Assembly (NCBI GenBank): GCA_934456365.1
Contig: CAKSHC010000007.1
Location: forward strand, 1-64,000
DNA length: 64,000 nt
Origin: an uncultured Eubacteriales bacterium
GTDB taxonomy: Bacteria > Bacillota > Clostridia > Oscillospirales > UMGS1783
Direction: 5' to 3'
The notes beneath the pieces are model-generated. The model did not search any database, was not told the origin of the DNA, and saw nothing but the letters and a program-made list of their open reading frames with translations. Position numbers and translations under genes: made by a program. Positions 1 through 9,375 of the stretch are shown here, in pieces. The first letter of the stretch is position 1. Each line of letters begins with the position of its first letter.

Positions 1-2
1 CA

Positions 3-632
3 ATGCGCAAGTGCCGGATAGGAACGGCAAAATTTTTTACACTTCTATTGCTTCTTTATCACACATCAATAAAGAGCGAGGGCGACCGGATGCGCGGCGA
101 AGAAACCGAGTGTATGGGAATCCTCGCAGCCACCGGCGAAACCCGCCGCGTGCTCCTCTTCCTCCCCGGCACCCACGATAAGCTCGTCCTGTGCGAGGAT
201 GGAAAAATTCTCGATTGCCTCACGGTGCTCAGCGGCGAAATGCTCGCCGCCCTCTCGCAGCATACCGTTTTGCGCGAAGCCGTCCCCTCCCTTCCCGAAA
301 AGGCCGACCCCGCTTGGCTCGCCCGCGGCGCCGCCTTTGCCGAGGGAAAGGGCCTCGGCGCCGCCCTCTTCCGGGTGCGCGTCCTCTCCCGCGAGGGGAA
401 TCCGCCCGAGGCCCTGGGCTCCTTCTTCGTCGGCGCCGTACTGCAGGAGGATGTCCATGCCGCCCATGCCTTCGGCAAAATCCCCGCTTGGGTCGGCGGG
501 AAAGAGCCCCTGCGCAGCGAATTAACAGCGCTTCTGCGCCGCGCCGGGATCGACGCGTCTCCGCTTTCCGATGAGATCGCCTCCCAGGCAGTCCCCCGGG
601 GAGCTCTGCTCGTGGAAAAGGAAAGAGCATGA
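3..632 (+). CDS. dgoK: 2-dehydro-3-deoxygalactonokinase (DgoK-like), C-terminal part
   Basis: DgoK phosphorylates 2-keto-3-deoxygalactonate in cytosolic galactonate catabolism. The protein shows MRGEETE (family MRGEETQ), then LPGTHDK (family LPGTHSKW) and a TVLSGEM segment, in the family order. In complete DgoK of about 290 residues these motifs lie near residues 130-165, so the N-terminal lobe is absent or lies left of the window. The frame is open to the left edge, but bases 28-75 are AT-rich and do not read like DgoK. The ATG at 90 would give a 180-residue product. The stop overlaps the next start by 4 bp (ATGA), so the two genes are translationally coupled. Whether this is an edge-cut gene or a real 5' truncation cannot be decided here. 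Confidence 0.6.
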   Translation: MRKCRIGTAKFFTLLLLLYHTSIKSEGDRMRGEETECMGILAATGETRRVLLFLPGTHDKLVLCEDGKILDCLTVLSGEMLAALSQHTVLREAVPSLPEKADPAWLARGAAFAEGKGLGAALFRVRVLSREGNPPEALGSFFVGAVLQEDVHAAHAFGKIPAWVGGKEPLRSELTALLRRAGIDASPLSDEIASQAVPRGALLVEKERA

Positions 633-1174
633 AAATCCAAACGGAAATTCGGCTGAAAAACGGCGAAAAAGCTCTCCTGCGTGAAGCGCGCCCCGAGGAC
701 GCGCCGGCCACCATCGCCCTGCGGCAGGCCGCCTCTCGAGAAACCGGCTTCATGGCTCGCACGCCCGAGGAGATCCCCACCTCCCTCGAACGGGAGCGCG
801 ATCGCCTCATCGCCTGCCTGGAAAATCCCCGCGCCCTGGAGCTGGCCGCCTTTTTGGACGGCGAGCTCGTCGGCCTCGCCGGCCTCACGCCCCAAAGCCT
901 CACGGAAAAAAGGAAGCATCGCGCCTCCTTCGGCGTGGCCGTGCTGAAAAAGGCCTGGGGCCTCGGGATCGGCCGCGCCCTGCTCGAAACCTGCGAAGGC
1001 TGCGCCCGCTCCGCCGGCTATGAGCTGATGGAGCTCGACGTCGTCGGCCAAAATACCCGCGCCCGCTCCCTCTATGAAAAGGCCGGCTACCAAACCTACG
1101 GCGAAAATCCCAAAGCCTTCCGCCTGCGCGACGGCAGCTACCAGTCCCTCGTCCTGATGCAGAAAGAGCTCTGA
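629..1174 (+). CDS. GNAT family N-acetyltransferase
   Basis: This is a 181-residue single-domain acetyltransferase expected to move an acetyl group from acetyl-CoA to an amine; the substrate is unknown. The acetyl-CoA pyrophosphate loop is seen as AWGLGIGRALL near residues 110-120. It is preceded by the beta-strand FGVAVLKK and followed by LDVVGQNTRARSLYEKAGY, the usual C-terminal GNAT signature. The layout resembles RimI-like or YhhY-like enzymes. It is coupled by ATGA to the upstream DgoK-like gene and closed by a strong terminator, so it ends a transcription unit entering from the left. Confidence 0.88.
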   Translation: MKIQTEIRLKNGEKALLREARPEDAPATIALRQAASRETGFMARTPEEIPTSLERERDRLIACLENPRALELAAFLDGELVGLAGLTPQSLTEKRKHRASFGVAVLKKAWGLGIGRALLETCEGCARSAGYELMELDVVGQNTRARSLYEKAGYQTYGENPKAFRLRDGSYQSLVLMQKEL

Positions 1175-1229
1175 ATCTCCGCCCGCGGATATCCCCATAC
1201 CGCGGCCTGCCTCAAAAATTCGATACAGC

Positions 1230-1264
1230 AAAAAGCGGTGCAGATTTTTCTGCACCGCTTTTTT
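1230..1264 (+). terminator. Rho-independent terminator after the GNAT gene
   Basis: An AAAAGCGGTGCAG stem at 1231-1243 pairs with CTGCACCGCTTTT from 1250, across an AT loop, and ends in a T run. It separates the left operon from the fic region. Confidence 0.9.
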
Positions 1265-1274
1265 GTTCAAATGG

Positions 1275-1308
1275 TTTCTGCATATAAAACGGTCAAAGTA
1301 TATGCAGA
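1275..1308. promoter_or_regulatory. Upstream operator pair of fic (inverted repeat 1)
   Basis: TTTCTGCATATA at 1275-1286 faces its inverted partner TATATGCAGA at 1299-1308. The same 10-12 bp half site recurs at 1330-1365, so four half sites in two inverted pairs precede fic. A dimeric DNA-binding protein is implied, possibly Fic itself through its C-terminal winged helix (inference). Confidence 0.7.
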
Positions 1309-1312
1309 TAAT

Positions 1313-1343
1313 TTGGATATCTGCTTGTTTTTCTGCATATAAT
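1313..1343 (+). promoter_or_regulatory. Putative fic promoter
   Basis: The -10 TATAAT lies at 1338-1343. A weak -35 candidate TTGGAT at 1313-1318 is spaced 19 bases away. The -10 is embedded in the operator half site at 1330-1341. Confidence 0.5.
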
Positions 1344-1365
1344 ATGCTATATTTATATGCAGAAA
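1330..1365. promoter_or_regulatory. Downstream operator pair covering the fic -10 box and ribosome binding region
   Basis: TTTCTGCATATA at 1330-1341 and its exact 12-base reverse complement at 1354-1365 form a perfect inverted repeat. The left arm overlaps the TATAAT box. The right arm runs into the AGAAAGGA ribosome binding site. Occupancy would block both transcription start and early elongation, which fits repression. Confidence 0.75.
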
Positions 1366-1377
1366 GGATGGTGCTGT

Positions 1378-2424
1378 ATGAGAAAATTTGATTATTCCTT
1401 TTTGAACAACGGCCTGCTGCCCGCAAACCTTGTGAACCTCACTTCCAATATTGCGGCGCTCAAAACGATGGCAGGCGTGCGCAAGGATGAATACACGCAG
1501 GTCTTCACGGAGCTGGAAGCGGTCGCAAAGGTGCAGTCCATCAAAAGCTCCAACGCCATTGAGGGCATTGTGACCAGCGACGAGCGCATTGCCGCCATTG
1601 TCAATCAAAACAGCGCCCCCCTGAACCACAACGAGGCGGAGATTGCCGGGTACAGAGATGCGCTGAATGAGATCCACTTGGGCTATGAGCACATCGACTT
1701 CCGGCAGAGCGATATTCTGCGGCTGCATGAAATGATGATGAGCTTTGCGGGCTATGAGTACGGCGGACAGTACAAAACGGATGATAATGTGATTCTGGAG
1801 ATCGACGCCGATGGGAATCGCCGTGTCCGTTTCCGTCCCACCCCTGCGAGCGAAACGCCGAAAGCAATGGAGCAGTTGGAGCTTGCCTATCTGGATGCCA
1901 GAGGCGATGCAAACATCAATCAGCTTCTTTTGACCCCCTGTGTGATACTGGACTTCCTCTGTATCCACCCGTTCCGGGACGGTAACGGCAGAATGTCCCG
2001 CCTGCTTTCCCTGCTGCTGTTATACAAAAACGGCTTTGATGCCGGAAAATATGTGTCCTTTGAGGAGCAGATCAACAACTACAAGGCATATTATTACGAA
2101 GCCCTGCGGCAATCCTCGGCAGGATGGGAAACGAATGAAAACTCCTATTTTCCCTTTATCGAGAATTTCCTGTCCACCCTCTATATGTGCTATAAAGAAC
2201 TGGACAAGCGGTTTGCGGTGGTACACGGTAAGAAGATCACAAAGAAAGCCCGTGTGGAGGCAACCGTCCTGAACAGCCTGACCCCGCTGTCCAAAGCCGA
2301 GATTTGCAAAATTCTCCCCGATGTCAGCCCCACGACCGTCGAAGCCGTCCTCGGCGCAATGGTCAGGAGCGGTTCCGTAAAGCGGATCGGCGTCGGACGG
2401 ACGACGAGATATGTGAAGATGTAA
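1378..2424 (+). CDS. Fic family AMP transferase with C-terminal winged helix
   Basis: Fic enzymes usually transfer AMP from ATP to a protein hydroxyl and act as toxins or regulators. The catalytic loop HPFRDGNGRMSR is complete, with the catalytic His, the Asp/Glu-type metal position and Asn/Gly/Arg. An N-terminal SNAIEG matches the self-inhibitory (S/T)xxxE(G/N) helix, so activity is probably held in check in cis. The last 65 residues (KKARVEATVLNSL to the end) read as a winged helix-turn-helix. ATG 1378 is chosen because AGAAAGGA lies 9 bases upstream; ATG 1357 lies inside the operator. Codon use is less GC-rich than the neighbours, suggesting transfer. No separate antitoxin gene is adjacent. 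Confidence 0.93.
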   Translation: MRKFDYSFLNNGLLPANLVNLTSNIAALKTMAGVRKDEYTQVFTELEAVAKVQSIKSSNAIEGIVTSDERIAAIVNQNSAPLNHNEAEIAGYRDALNEIHLGYEHIDFRQSDILRLHEMMMSFAGYEYGGQYKTDDNVILEIDADGNRRVRFRPTPASETPKAMEQLELAYLDARGDANINQLLLTPCVILDFLCIHPFRDGNGRMSRLLSLLLLYKNGFDAGKYVSFEEQINNYKAYYYEALRQSSAGWETNENSYFPFIENFLSTLYMCYKELDKRFAVVHGKKITKKARVEATVLNSLTPLSKAEICKILPDVSPTTVEAVLGAMVRSGSVKRIGVGRTTRYVKM

Positions 2425-2465
2425 GCGGATTGACAGCATCCATTTTTCAGATCAATAACATACAA

Positions 2466-2506
2466 AGCCGGGAGGTTTTCACGATGAAAACCTCCCGGCT
2501 GTTTTT
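2466..2506 (+). terminator. Rho-independent terminator of fic
   Basis: A 15-bp perfect stem (2466-2480 with 2486-2500, core GCCGGGAGG) with a 5-base loop is followed by five T residues. Confidence 0.93.
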
Positions 2507-2562
2507 CTGCGCAGGTCGCAGAGGAAGCCGCAGCAAAGTCTTTTCCTCTTTTTTGATGGAAA

Positions 2563-2584
2563 ATTGACCAGTATCGCGGTCAAT
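2563..2584. promoter_or_regulatory. Palindromic operator upstream of the first XRE gene
   Basis: ATTGACC at 2563-2569 and GGTCAAT at 2578-2584 form a perfect 7-bp inverted repeat with an 8-bp spacer. It ends 19 bases before an extended -10 box, so it occupies the -35 region. It is a candidate autoregulatory site for the adjacent XRE protein. Confidence 0.55.
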
Positions 2585-2600
2585 CTTTCCCCATTCTTTG

Positions 2601-2609
2601 TGCTACACT
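2601..2609 (+). promoter_or_regulatory. Extended -10 promoter element of the first XRE gene
   Basis: TGCTACACT fits a TGn-TAnAcT extended -10. No good -35 box lies 17 bases upstream; that position is taken up by the palindrome at 2563-2584. Confidence 0.4.
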
Positions 2610-2629
2610 GTTTTTCAGGAGGTGAAAAG

Positions 2630-2851
2630 ATGGAATTTTCTTTTCCGGCACGCATTCGATCCCTTTGCAAAGAAAAGGGAATTTCTCCCGATGATTTGAG
2701 AAAGCAGGGGAGCATAGCGCCGCGAACCTGGCGGGGGCTTATGAGCGGAAAAACCCGGAATCCATCCCTGCGCACCGTTCTGAAAATCTGTAGGGCGCTG
2801 GGGGTTTCTCCATCCGAGTTTTTCCGCACATCCACCCGCGCTCCCCGATGA
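2630..2851 (+). CDS. Small XRE-family helix-turn-helix regulator (first copy)
   Basis: This 73-residue protein is a single Cro/C1-type HTH domain: RIRSLCKEKGIS, then the DNA-reading helix region RTWRGLMSGKTRNPSLRTV and LKICRALGVSPSEFF. The start is fixed by an excellent AGGAGGTG at 2618-2625. Its N-terminus (MEFSFPARIRSLC) aligns with that of the second XRE gene (MEYSQLYIDRIRSLC), so the two are adjacent paralogues. It has no effector domain, and the target is unknown apart from the neighbouring palindromes. Confidence 0.85.
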   Translation: MEFSFPARIRSLCKEKGISPDDLRKQGSIAPRTWRGLMSGKTRNPSLRTVLKICRALGVSPSEFFRTSTRAPR

Positions 2852-2878
2852 AGGGGATGGTGTCGCAGCAAAGAATAT

Positions 2879-2892
2879 ACCCGAATAAGGGT
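2879..2892. promoter_or_regulatory. XRE operator candidate O1
   Basis: ACCCGAATAAGGGT is a near-palindrome, the first of three related 14-mers between the two XRE genes. Confidence 0.6.
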
Positions 2893-2921
2893 AACTCCTT
2901 CCTCAGTATAGCGAGCTTTTC

Positions 2922-2949
2922 TTGAAAAGTCAACCCGTATTCGGGTAAT
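2922..2949 (+). promoter_or_regulatory. Possible promoter of the second XRE gene
   Basis: TTGAAA at 2922-2927 and GGTAAT at 2944-2949 are 16 bases apart; O2 sits between and over them. The match is weak. Confidence 0.35.
2933..2946. promoter_or_regulatory. XRE operator candidate O2
   Basis: ACCCGTATTCGGGT is a near-perfect palindrome of the same family as O1 and O3. It overlaps the likely spacer of the second XRE promoter. Confidence 0.65.
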
Positions 2950-2979
2950 TTTGCGGAAATCTCCTGCTATCCTGAAAAT

Positions 2980-2993
2980 ACCCGAATTCGGGT
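2980..2993. promoter_or_regulatory. XRE operator candidate O3
   Basis: ACCCGAATTCGGGT is a perfect 14-bp palindrome ending just before the start region of the second XRE gene. O1, O2 and O3 begin 54 and 47 bp apart, about five and four and a half helical turns. Confidence 0.7.
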
Positions 2994-3010
2994 GGATGGA
3001 GGGAAGCAAA

Positions 3011-3274
3011 TTGGAATATTCGCAGCTCTATATCGACCGCATCCGCAGCCTCTGCCGGGCGCGGCGGATCAGCGTCAATAAGCTGGCGGAAATGAGCGCC
3101 GTGCGCCAGTCCACATTGGATAATATCATGCGCGCCCAAACGAAGAATCCCCGGGTGCAAACGCTGCATAAGATCGCCCTTGCCTTCGGGATGACGCTTT
3201 CGGAATTTCTGAATTTCCCCGCCCTGAATGAATATGAATTCGAAGAAAGCGAAGCGGAGCAAGAAGCGGAGTAA
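3011..3274 (+). CDS. Small XRE-family helix-turn-helix regulator (second copy)
   Basis: An 87-residue Cro/C1-type HTH protein (RIRSLCRARRISVNKLAEMS, then QSTLDNIMRAQTKNP) with an acidic tail rich in Glu. ATG 2996 has no Shine-Dalgarno sequence. TTG 3011 has GGAGGG seven bases upstream and makes the N-terminus align exactly with the first XRE copy, so TTG is preferred. Three ACCCG-type palindromes precede it, which suggests autoregulation. A bidirectional terminator follows and separates it from the convergent pckG. Confidence 0.83.
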   Translation: MEYSQLYIDRIRSLCRARRISVNKLAEMSAVRQSTLDNIMRAQTKNPRVQTLHKIALAFGMTLSEFLNFPALNEYEFEESEAEQEAE

Positions 3275-3279
3275 AAAGT

Positions 3280-3314
3280 AAAAAGGATTCGGATAAAAAT
3301 CCGAATCCTTTTTT
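3280..3314. terminator. Bidirectional terminator between the second XRE gene and pckG
   Basis: AAAAGGATTCGGAT at 3281-3294 pairs with ATCCGAATCCTTTT at 3299-3312. There are A and T runs on both sides, so it works for both converging genes. Confidence 0.9.
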
Positions 3315-3318
3315 ATGC

Positions 3319-5076
3319 TTACTCGTGGTTGAGCCGGGCGTCCAGAGCCTTCAGCTCCTGCTTGAGCTCCTCGGGCAGCCGGTCGAAGCGCTGATAGAAG
3401 GCGTCGATCCCATGAACCTCTTCCTTCCAGCCCTCGCGGTCGATGCTCAGAAGCTCCTGCATGGTCTCGGGCGCAATGTCCAGCCCGTCGGTGTTGATGT
3501 CGGCCGGATCGGGCATATAGCCGATGGCCGTCTCGTGGGCGTGCGCCCGTCCGGCGCAGCGATCCAAAATCCACATCAGAACGCGCATGTTGTCGCCGTA
3601 GCCCGGCCAGAGGAAATGCCCCTCGTCATCCTGCCGGAACCAGTTGACATGGAAGATCTTCGGCGCATGAGAAAGCGTCTTGCCAACCTCGAGCCAGTGA
3701 GCAAAGTAGTCGCCCATGTGGTAGCCGCAGAAGGGAAGCATGGCCATCGGGTCGCGGCGCACCGTGCCCACAGCGCCCGCCGCCGCCGCGGTGGTCTCGC
3801 TGGCCATCGTCGAGCCGATGAAAACTCCGTGCTCCCAGTTGAACGACTGGAACACCAGAGGAGTCGTCTTCTTGCGCCGTCCGCCGAAAATGATCGCCGT
3901 GATGGGCACCCCGTCCGGATTCTCGTATTCTGGCGAAAGCGAAGGGCAGTTTTCCACCGGCGCGGTAAAACGGGAGTTGGGATGCGCGCCCTTTTCGCCC
4001 GAAGCAGCGGCCCACTTCTCGCCCTTCCAGTTGAGCGCGTTGGCCGGCGGGTTGTGATCCAGCCCTTCCCACCAAACGGTGTTGTCGTCCAGATTCTGCA
4101 CCACATTGGTGAAGATCGCGTTCTTTCGGGTCGCCGCCAGCGCGTTGTAGTTGCTCTTGGCGTTGGTGCCGGGAGCCACCCCAAAGAAGCCCGCCTCGGG
4201 GTTCACGGCGTAAAGCCGCCCGTCCTTGCCGGGACGCAGCCAGGCAATATCGTCGCCCACGCACCAAACCTTATAGCCCGCCTTGCGGTAAAGCTCGGGC
4301 GGAATGAGCATGGCCAGATTGGTCTTGCCGCAGGCCGAGGGGAAGGCCGCCGCCACATATTCGGTGTGGTGATCCGGGTATTCCACCCCCAAAATCAGCA
4401 TGTGCTCAGCCAGCCATCCTTCCTTGCGCGCCAGGTTGGAGGCGATGCGCAGAGCAAAGCATTTCTTGCCCAGCAGCACATTGCCGCCGTAGCCCGAGTT
4501 GATGCTGAGGATGGTGTTGTCCTCGGGGAAGTGCAGGATATAGCGGTTCTCCGCGTCCAGATCCTTCTTGGCGTGCAGCCCCTTCACGAAATCCCCGTCG
4601 CCCAGAGCCTTGAGCACAGGATCGCCGATGCGCGCCATAATGCGCATGTTGAGCACCACATAGATCGAATCGGTCAGCTCCACCCCGATCTTGGAAAAGG
4701 GCGAGCCCAAAGGCCCCATCGCATACGGGATCACATACATCGTGCGCCCCTTCATCGAGCCCTTGAAAAGCCCGTAGGCCAGATCATAAGCCTTCTTCGG
4801 CTCCATCCAGTTGTTGGTCGGGCCGCAGTCGCGCTCCTGGCGCGAGCAGATGAAGGTGCGCCCTTCCACCCGAGCCACATCGTTCTGCGCCGAGCGGTGC
4901 AGATAGCACCCCGGCAGCTTATCGGGGTTGAGCGGGATCAGCTCGCCCGTCGCGCAGGCCTGCGCCCGCAGCTCGTCAAGCTGCGCTTCCTCGCCGGTGA
5001 TCCATTCCACCCGGTCCGGCTCGCAGAGCGCCGCCATCTCGTCTACCCATTTCTTCAGCTTCATGTTTTCCATCAT
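3319..5076 (-). CDS. pckG: Phosphoenolpyruvate carboxykinase (GTP)
   Basis: It interconverts oxaloacetate plus GTP and phosphoenolpyruvate, CO2 and GDP in the cytosol, linking the C4 pool to glycolysis and gluconeogenesis. The kinase-1a loop FPSACGKTNLAM with its reactive Cys identifies the GTP-dependent class; the ATP enzyme differs here. The 585-residue length is normal. ATG 5076 is chosen for GGAGG six to seven bases upstream. A strong promoter and a hairpin lie in the short leader. In anaerobes this enzyme often works toward oxaloacetate, anaplerotically; the direction cannot be read from sequence. Citrate synthase is 17 kb away and uses the same oxaloacetate pool. Confidence 0.97.
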   Translation of the reverse strand: MMENMKLKKWVDEMAALCEPDRVEWITGEEAQLDELRAQACATGELIPLNPDKLPGCYLHRSAQNDVARVEGRTFICSRQERDCGPTNNWMEPKKAYDLAYGLFKGSMKGRTMYVIPYAMGPLGSPFSKIGVELTDSIYVVLNMRIMARIGDPVLKALGDGDFVKGLHAKKDLDAENRYILHFPEDNTILSINSGYGGNVLLGKKCFALRIASNLARKEGWLAEHMLILGVEYPDHHTEYVAAAFPSACGKTNLAMLIPPELYRKAGYKVWCVGDDIAWLRPGKDGRLYAVNPEAGFFGVAPGTNAKSNYNALAATRKNAIFTNVVQNLDDNTVWWEGLDHNPPANALNWKGEKWAAASGEKGAHPNSRFTAPVENCPSLSPEYENPDGVPITAIIFGGRRKKTTPLVFQSFNWEHGVFIGSTMASETTAAAAGAVGTVRRDPMAMLPFCGYHMGDYFAHWLEVGKTLSHAPKIFHVNWFRQDDEGHFLWPGYGDNMRVLMWILDRCAGRAHAHETAIGYMPDPADINTDGLDIAPETMQELLSIDREGWKEEVHGIDAFYQRFDRLPEELKQELKALDARLNHE

Positions 5077-5093
5077 TCATTTCCTCCCTGGAA

Positions 5094-5123
5094 CAAAAAG
5101 GGCGGCAAAGCCGTTTTGCCGCC
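5094..5123 (-). terminator. Hairpin with T run between ksgA and pckG
   Basis: On the minus strand GGCGGCAAA pairs with TTTGCCGCC (5101-5123), followed by CTTTTTG. It can end trmL-ksgA transcription. It also lies only a few bases after the predicted pckG start site, so it becomes the 5' end of the pckG mRNA. Confidence 0.75.
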
Positions 5124-5133
5124 TTTGTGCTGT

Positions 5134-5162
5134 ATTATACTACAGCTTATTCTGTTTTGCAA
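5134..5162 (-). promoter_or_regulatory. pckG promoter
   Basis: On the minus strand TTGCAA (5157-5162), 17 bases, TATAAT (5134-5139): a near-consensus sigma-A promoter. Confidence 0.85.
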
Positions 5163-5172
5163 GTTCTTGTTT

Positions 5173-6054
5173 TCAAAAATTCATTTTTTCACGAAAATTT
5201 TGCATTTCATTGCAGATTCTTGCGAAATCTGCAAGAGAAAGCGCTTCTCCTCGCACGTTAGCCTCCATTCCGCACGCCTCCAAAAGCGCCTGCAGGGAGG
5301 CCTTGTCCCAGCCCTCGCCCTTGTATGCCCCGGTCAGACAGTTGAGCAGCGTCTTGCGCCGCTGGGCGAAAGCGGCCCGGATCAGCCGGAAAAGCTCCGC
5401 CTCGTCTCCCACCGAAACCGGCGGCGCAATGGGTGTGAAGGCGATCACCGTGCTTGTCACCTTCGGCGCCGGCAGAAAGGCCTCGGGCGGCACATCGAAA
5501 AGCCGCTCGCAGCGGGTGTAATAGGCGGCCGCCGCCGTGATCGCGCCGTAATCGCTCGTCCCGGGCGCCGCCGCAAAGCGCGCCGCCACCTCCCGCTGGA
5601 TCAGCACGGTGATCTGCCGCGCCGCAAGGCGCGTTTCAAAAAGCTTCATCAGCATCGGCGAGGTAATGTAGTAGGGGAGATTGGCGCAAACCACAAAAGG
5701 CGCCTCGCCGAACTGCTCCCGCGCGATCTGCCCGAGATCCAGCTTGAGCGCGTCGCCCGAAATCAGCGAAAAGTTGGAAAATTCCCCCATCGTCTCGCCC
5801 AGAAGCGGGATCAAACGCCGGTCCAGCTCAATGGCCGCCACCCGCTTCGCCCGCCGGCAGAGCTCGTAGGTCAGAGTCCCCACCCCCGGCCCGATCTCGA
5901 GCACACAGGTGTCTTCATCCAGCCCCGCCGCCTCGGCCTGCCGGGCCGGCACCGCCGGATCGATCAGAAAGTTCTGCCCGAGCGACTTCTGAAAGGAAAA
6001 GCCGTGCCGGGCCAGAAGCGGGCGCAGATACGCCGGATCAGTCAGTCGGTTCAT
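5173..6054 (-). CDS. ksgA: 16S rRNA dimethyladenosine transferase RsmA/KsgA
   Basis: It dimethylates the two adjacent adenosines in helix 45 at the 3' end of 16S rRNA using S-adenosylmethionine, late in 30S assembly. The N-terminus has the KSLGQNFL signature, followed by the SAM motif EIGPGVGTLT, the acidic IELDRRL, and the catalytic NLPYYITSPML motif. The 293-residue length is normal. The start overlaps the end of trmL by 17 bp, so the two are one transcription unit from the promoter at 6555-6583. Confidence 0.97.
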   Translation of the reverse strand: MNRLTDPAYLRPLLARHGFSFQKSLGQNFLIDPAVPARQAEAAGLDEDTCVLEIGPGVGTLTYELCRRAKRVAAIELDRRLIPLLGETMGEFSNFSLISGDALKLDLGQIAREQFGEAPFVVCANLPYYITSPMLMKLFETRLAARQITVLIQREVAARFAAAPGTSDYGAITAAAAYYTRCERLFDVPPEAFLPAPKVTSTVIAFTPIAPPVSVGDEAELFRLIRAAFAQRRKTLLNCLTGAYKGEGWDKASLQALLEACGMEANVRGEALSLADFARICNEMQNFREKMNF

Positions 6055-6535
6055 GATGGTAATTCCCCTCGCAGTTCAGATCAAAATAATCGTGCTGGCG
6101 CAGCGCCTCGTATACCGCGATCGCCACGGAATTGGAAAGATTCAGGCTCCGCAGATCGTCCTTCATGGGAATGCGGCAGAGCCGCGCCGGATCCTGCCGG
6201 CGCAGCATGTCCTCGGGCAGCCCCGCCGTTTCTTTGCCGAACACCAGATACGCCCCGTCCGGGAAGGAAACGTCGCTGTGGCGGTTTTTGGCCTTTGTCG
6301 TGAAAAAATAAAGGGGATCGCCCGCGTGCTTTTGCAGAAAATCCTCGAGCGAATCGTAGTAAAGAATGTTGAGCGCGTGCCAGTAGTCCAGCCCCGCGCG
6401 CTTGAGCTTGCGGTCGTCAATGGCAAAGCCGAGCGGGCGCACAAGATGCAGAGTCGAGCCCGTGCAGGCGCAGGTGCGGGCCACGTTGCCGGTGTTTTGC
6501 GGGATCTCCGGCTCCACTAAAACAATGTGAAACAT
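6038..6535 (-). CDS. trmL: tRNA (cytidine/uridine-2'-O-)-methyltransferase TrmL
   Basis: A SPOUT-fold enzyme that 2'-O-methylates the wobble nucleotide 34 of tRNA-Leu isoacceptors. Family motifs are VEPEIPQNTGN at the N-terminus, the central FGKETAGLP and the C-terminal SLNLSNSVAIAVYEAL knot. The M at 6535 follows GGAGGAC and starts at the conserved MFHIVLVEP; longer upstream frames are not conserved. The protein has 165 residues. It forms an operon with ksgA, so both genes modify stable RNA. Confidence 0.95.
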   Translation of the reverse strand: MFHIVLVEPEIPQNTGNVARTCACTGSTLHLVRPLGFAIDDRKLKRAGLDYWHALNILYYDSLEDFLQKHAGDPLYFFTTKAKNRHSDVSFPDGAYLVFGKETAGLPEDMLRRQDPARLCRIPMKDDLRSLNLSNSVAIAVYEALRQHDYFDLNCEGNYHHEPTD

Positions 6536-6554
6536 ATCCAGTCCTCCGCGTATC

Positions 6555-6583
6555 AGTGTAGCAAAACCGGCCTCTTTTTGCAA
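6555..6583 (-). promoter_or_regulatory. trmL-ksgA promoter
   Basis: On the minus strand TTGCAA (6578-6583), 17 bases, TACACT (6555-6560). It is back to back with the secA promoter. Confidence 0.7.
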
Positions 6584-6607
6584 GTCCCCCTTTTTCGGCA
6601 AAAAAGG

Positions 6608-6636
6608 TTTGAAATCCAACCGGAAAAACGTTATAA
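6608..6636 (+). promoter_or_regulatory. secA promoter
   Basis: TTGAAA at 6608-6613, 17-base spacer, TATAAT at 6631-6636. Confidence 0.85.
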
Positions 6637-6672
6637 TAATAGGAAAGATCAGGAGAAAGGATCATCACCACC

Positions 6673-9374
<2,702 letters not shown>

Positions 9375-9375
<1 letters not shown>

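Noticed and set aside
3325..6303. A 992-codon open frame on plus, antisense to pckG and ksgA
   Set aside because: No ribosome binding site or recognisable domain; it is the reverse-frame shadow of high-GC genes whose own motifs are complete.
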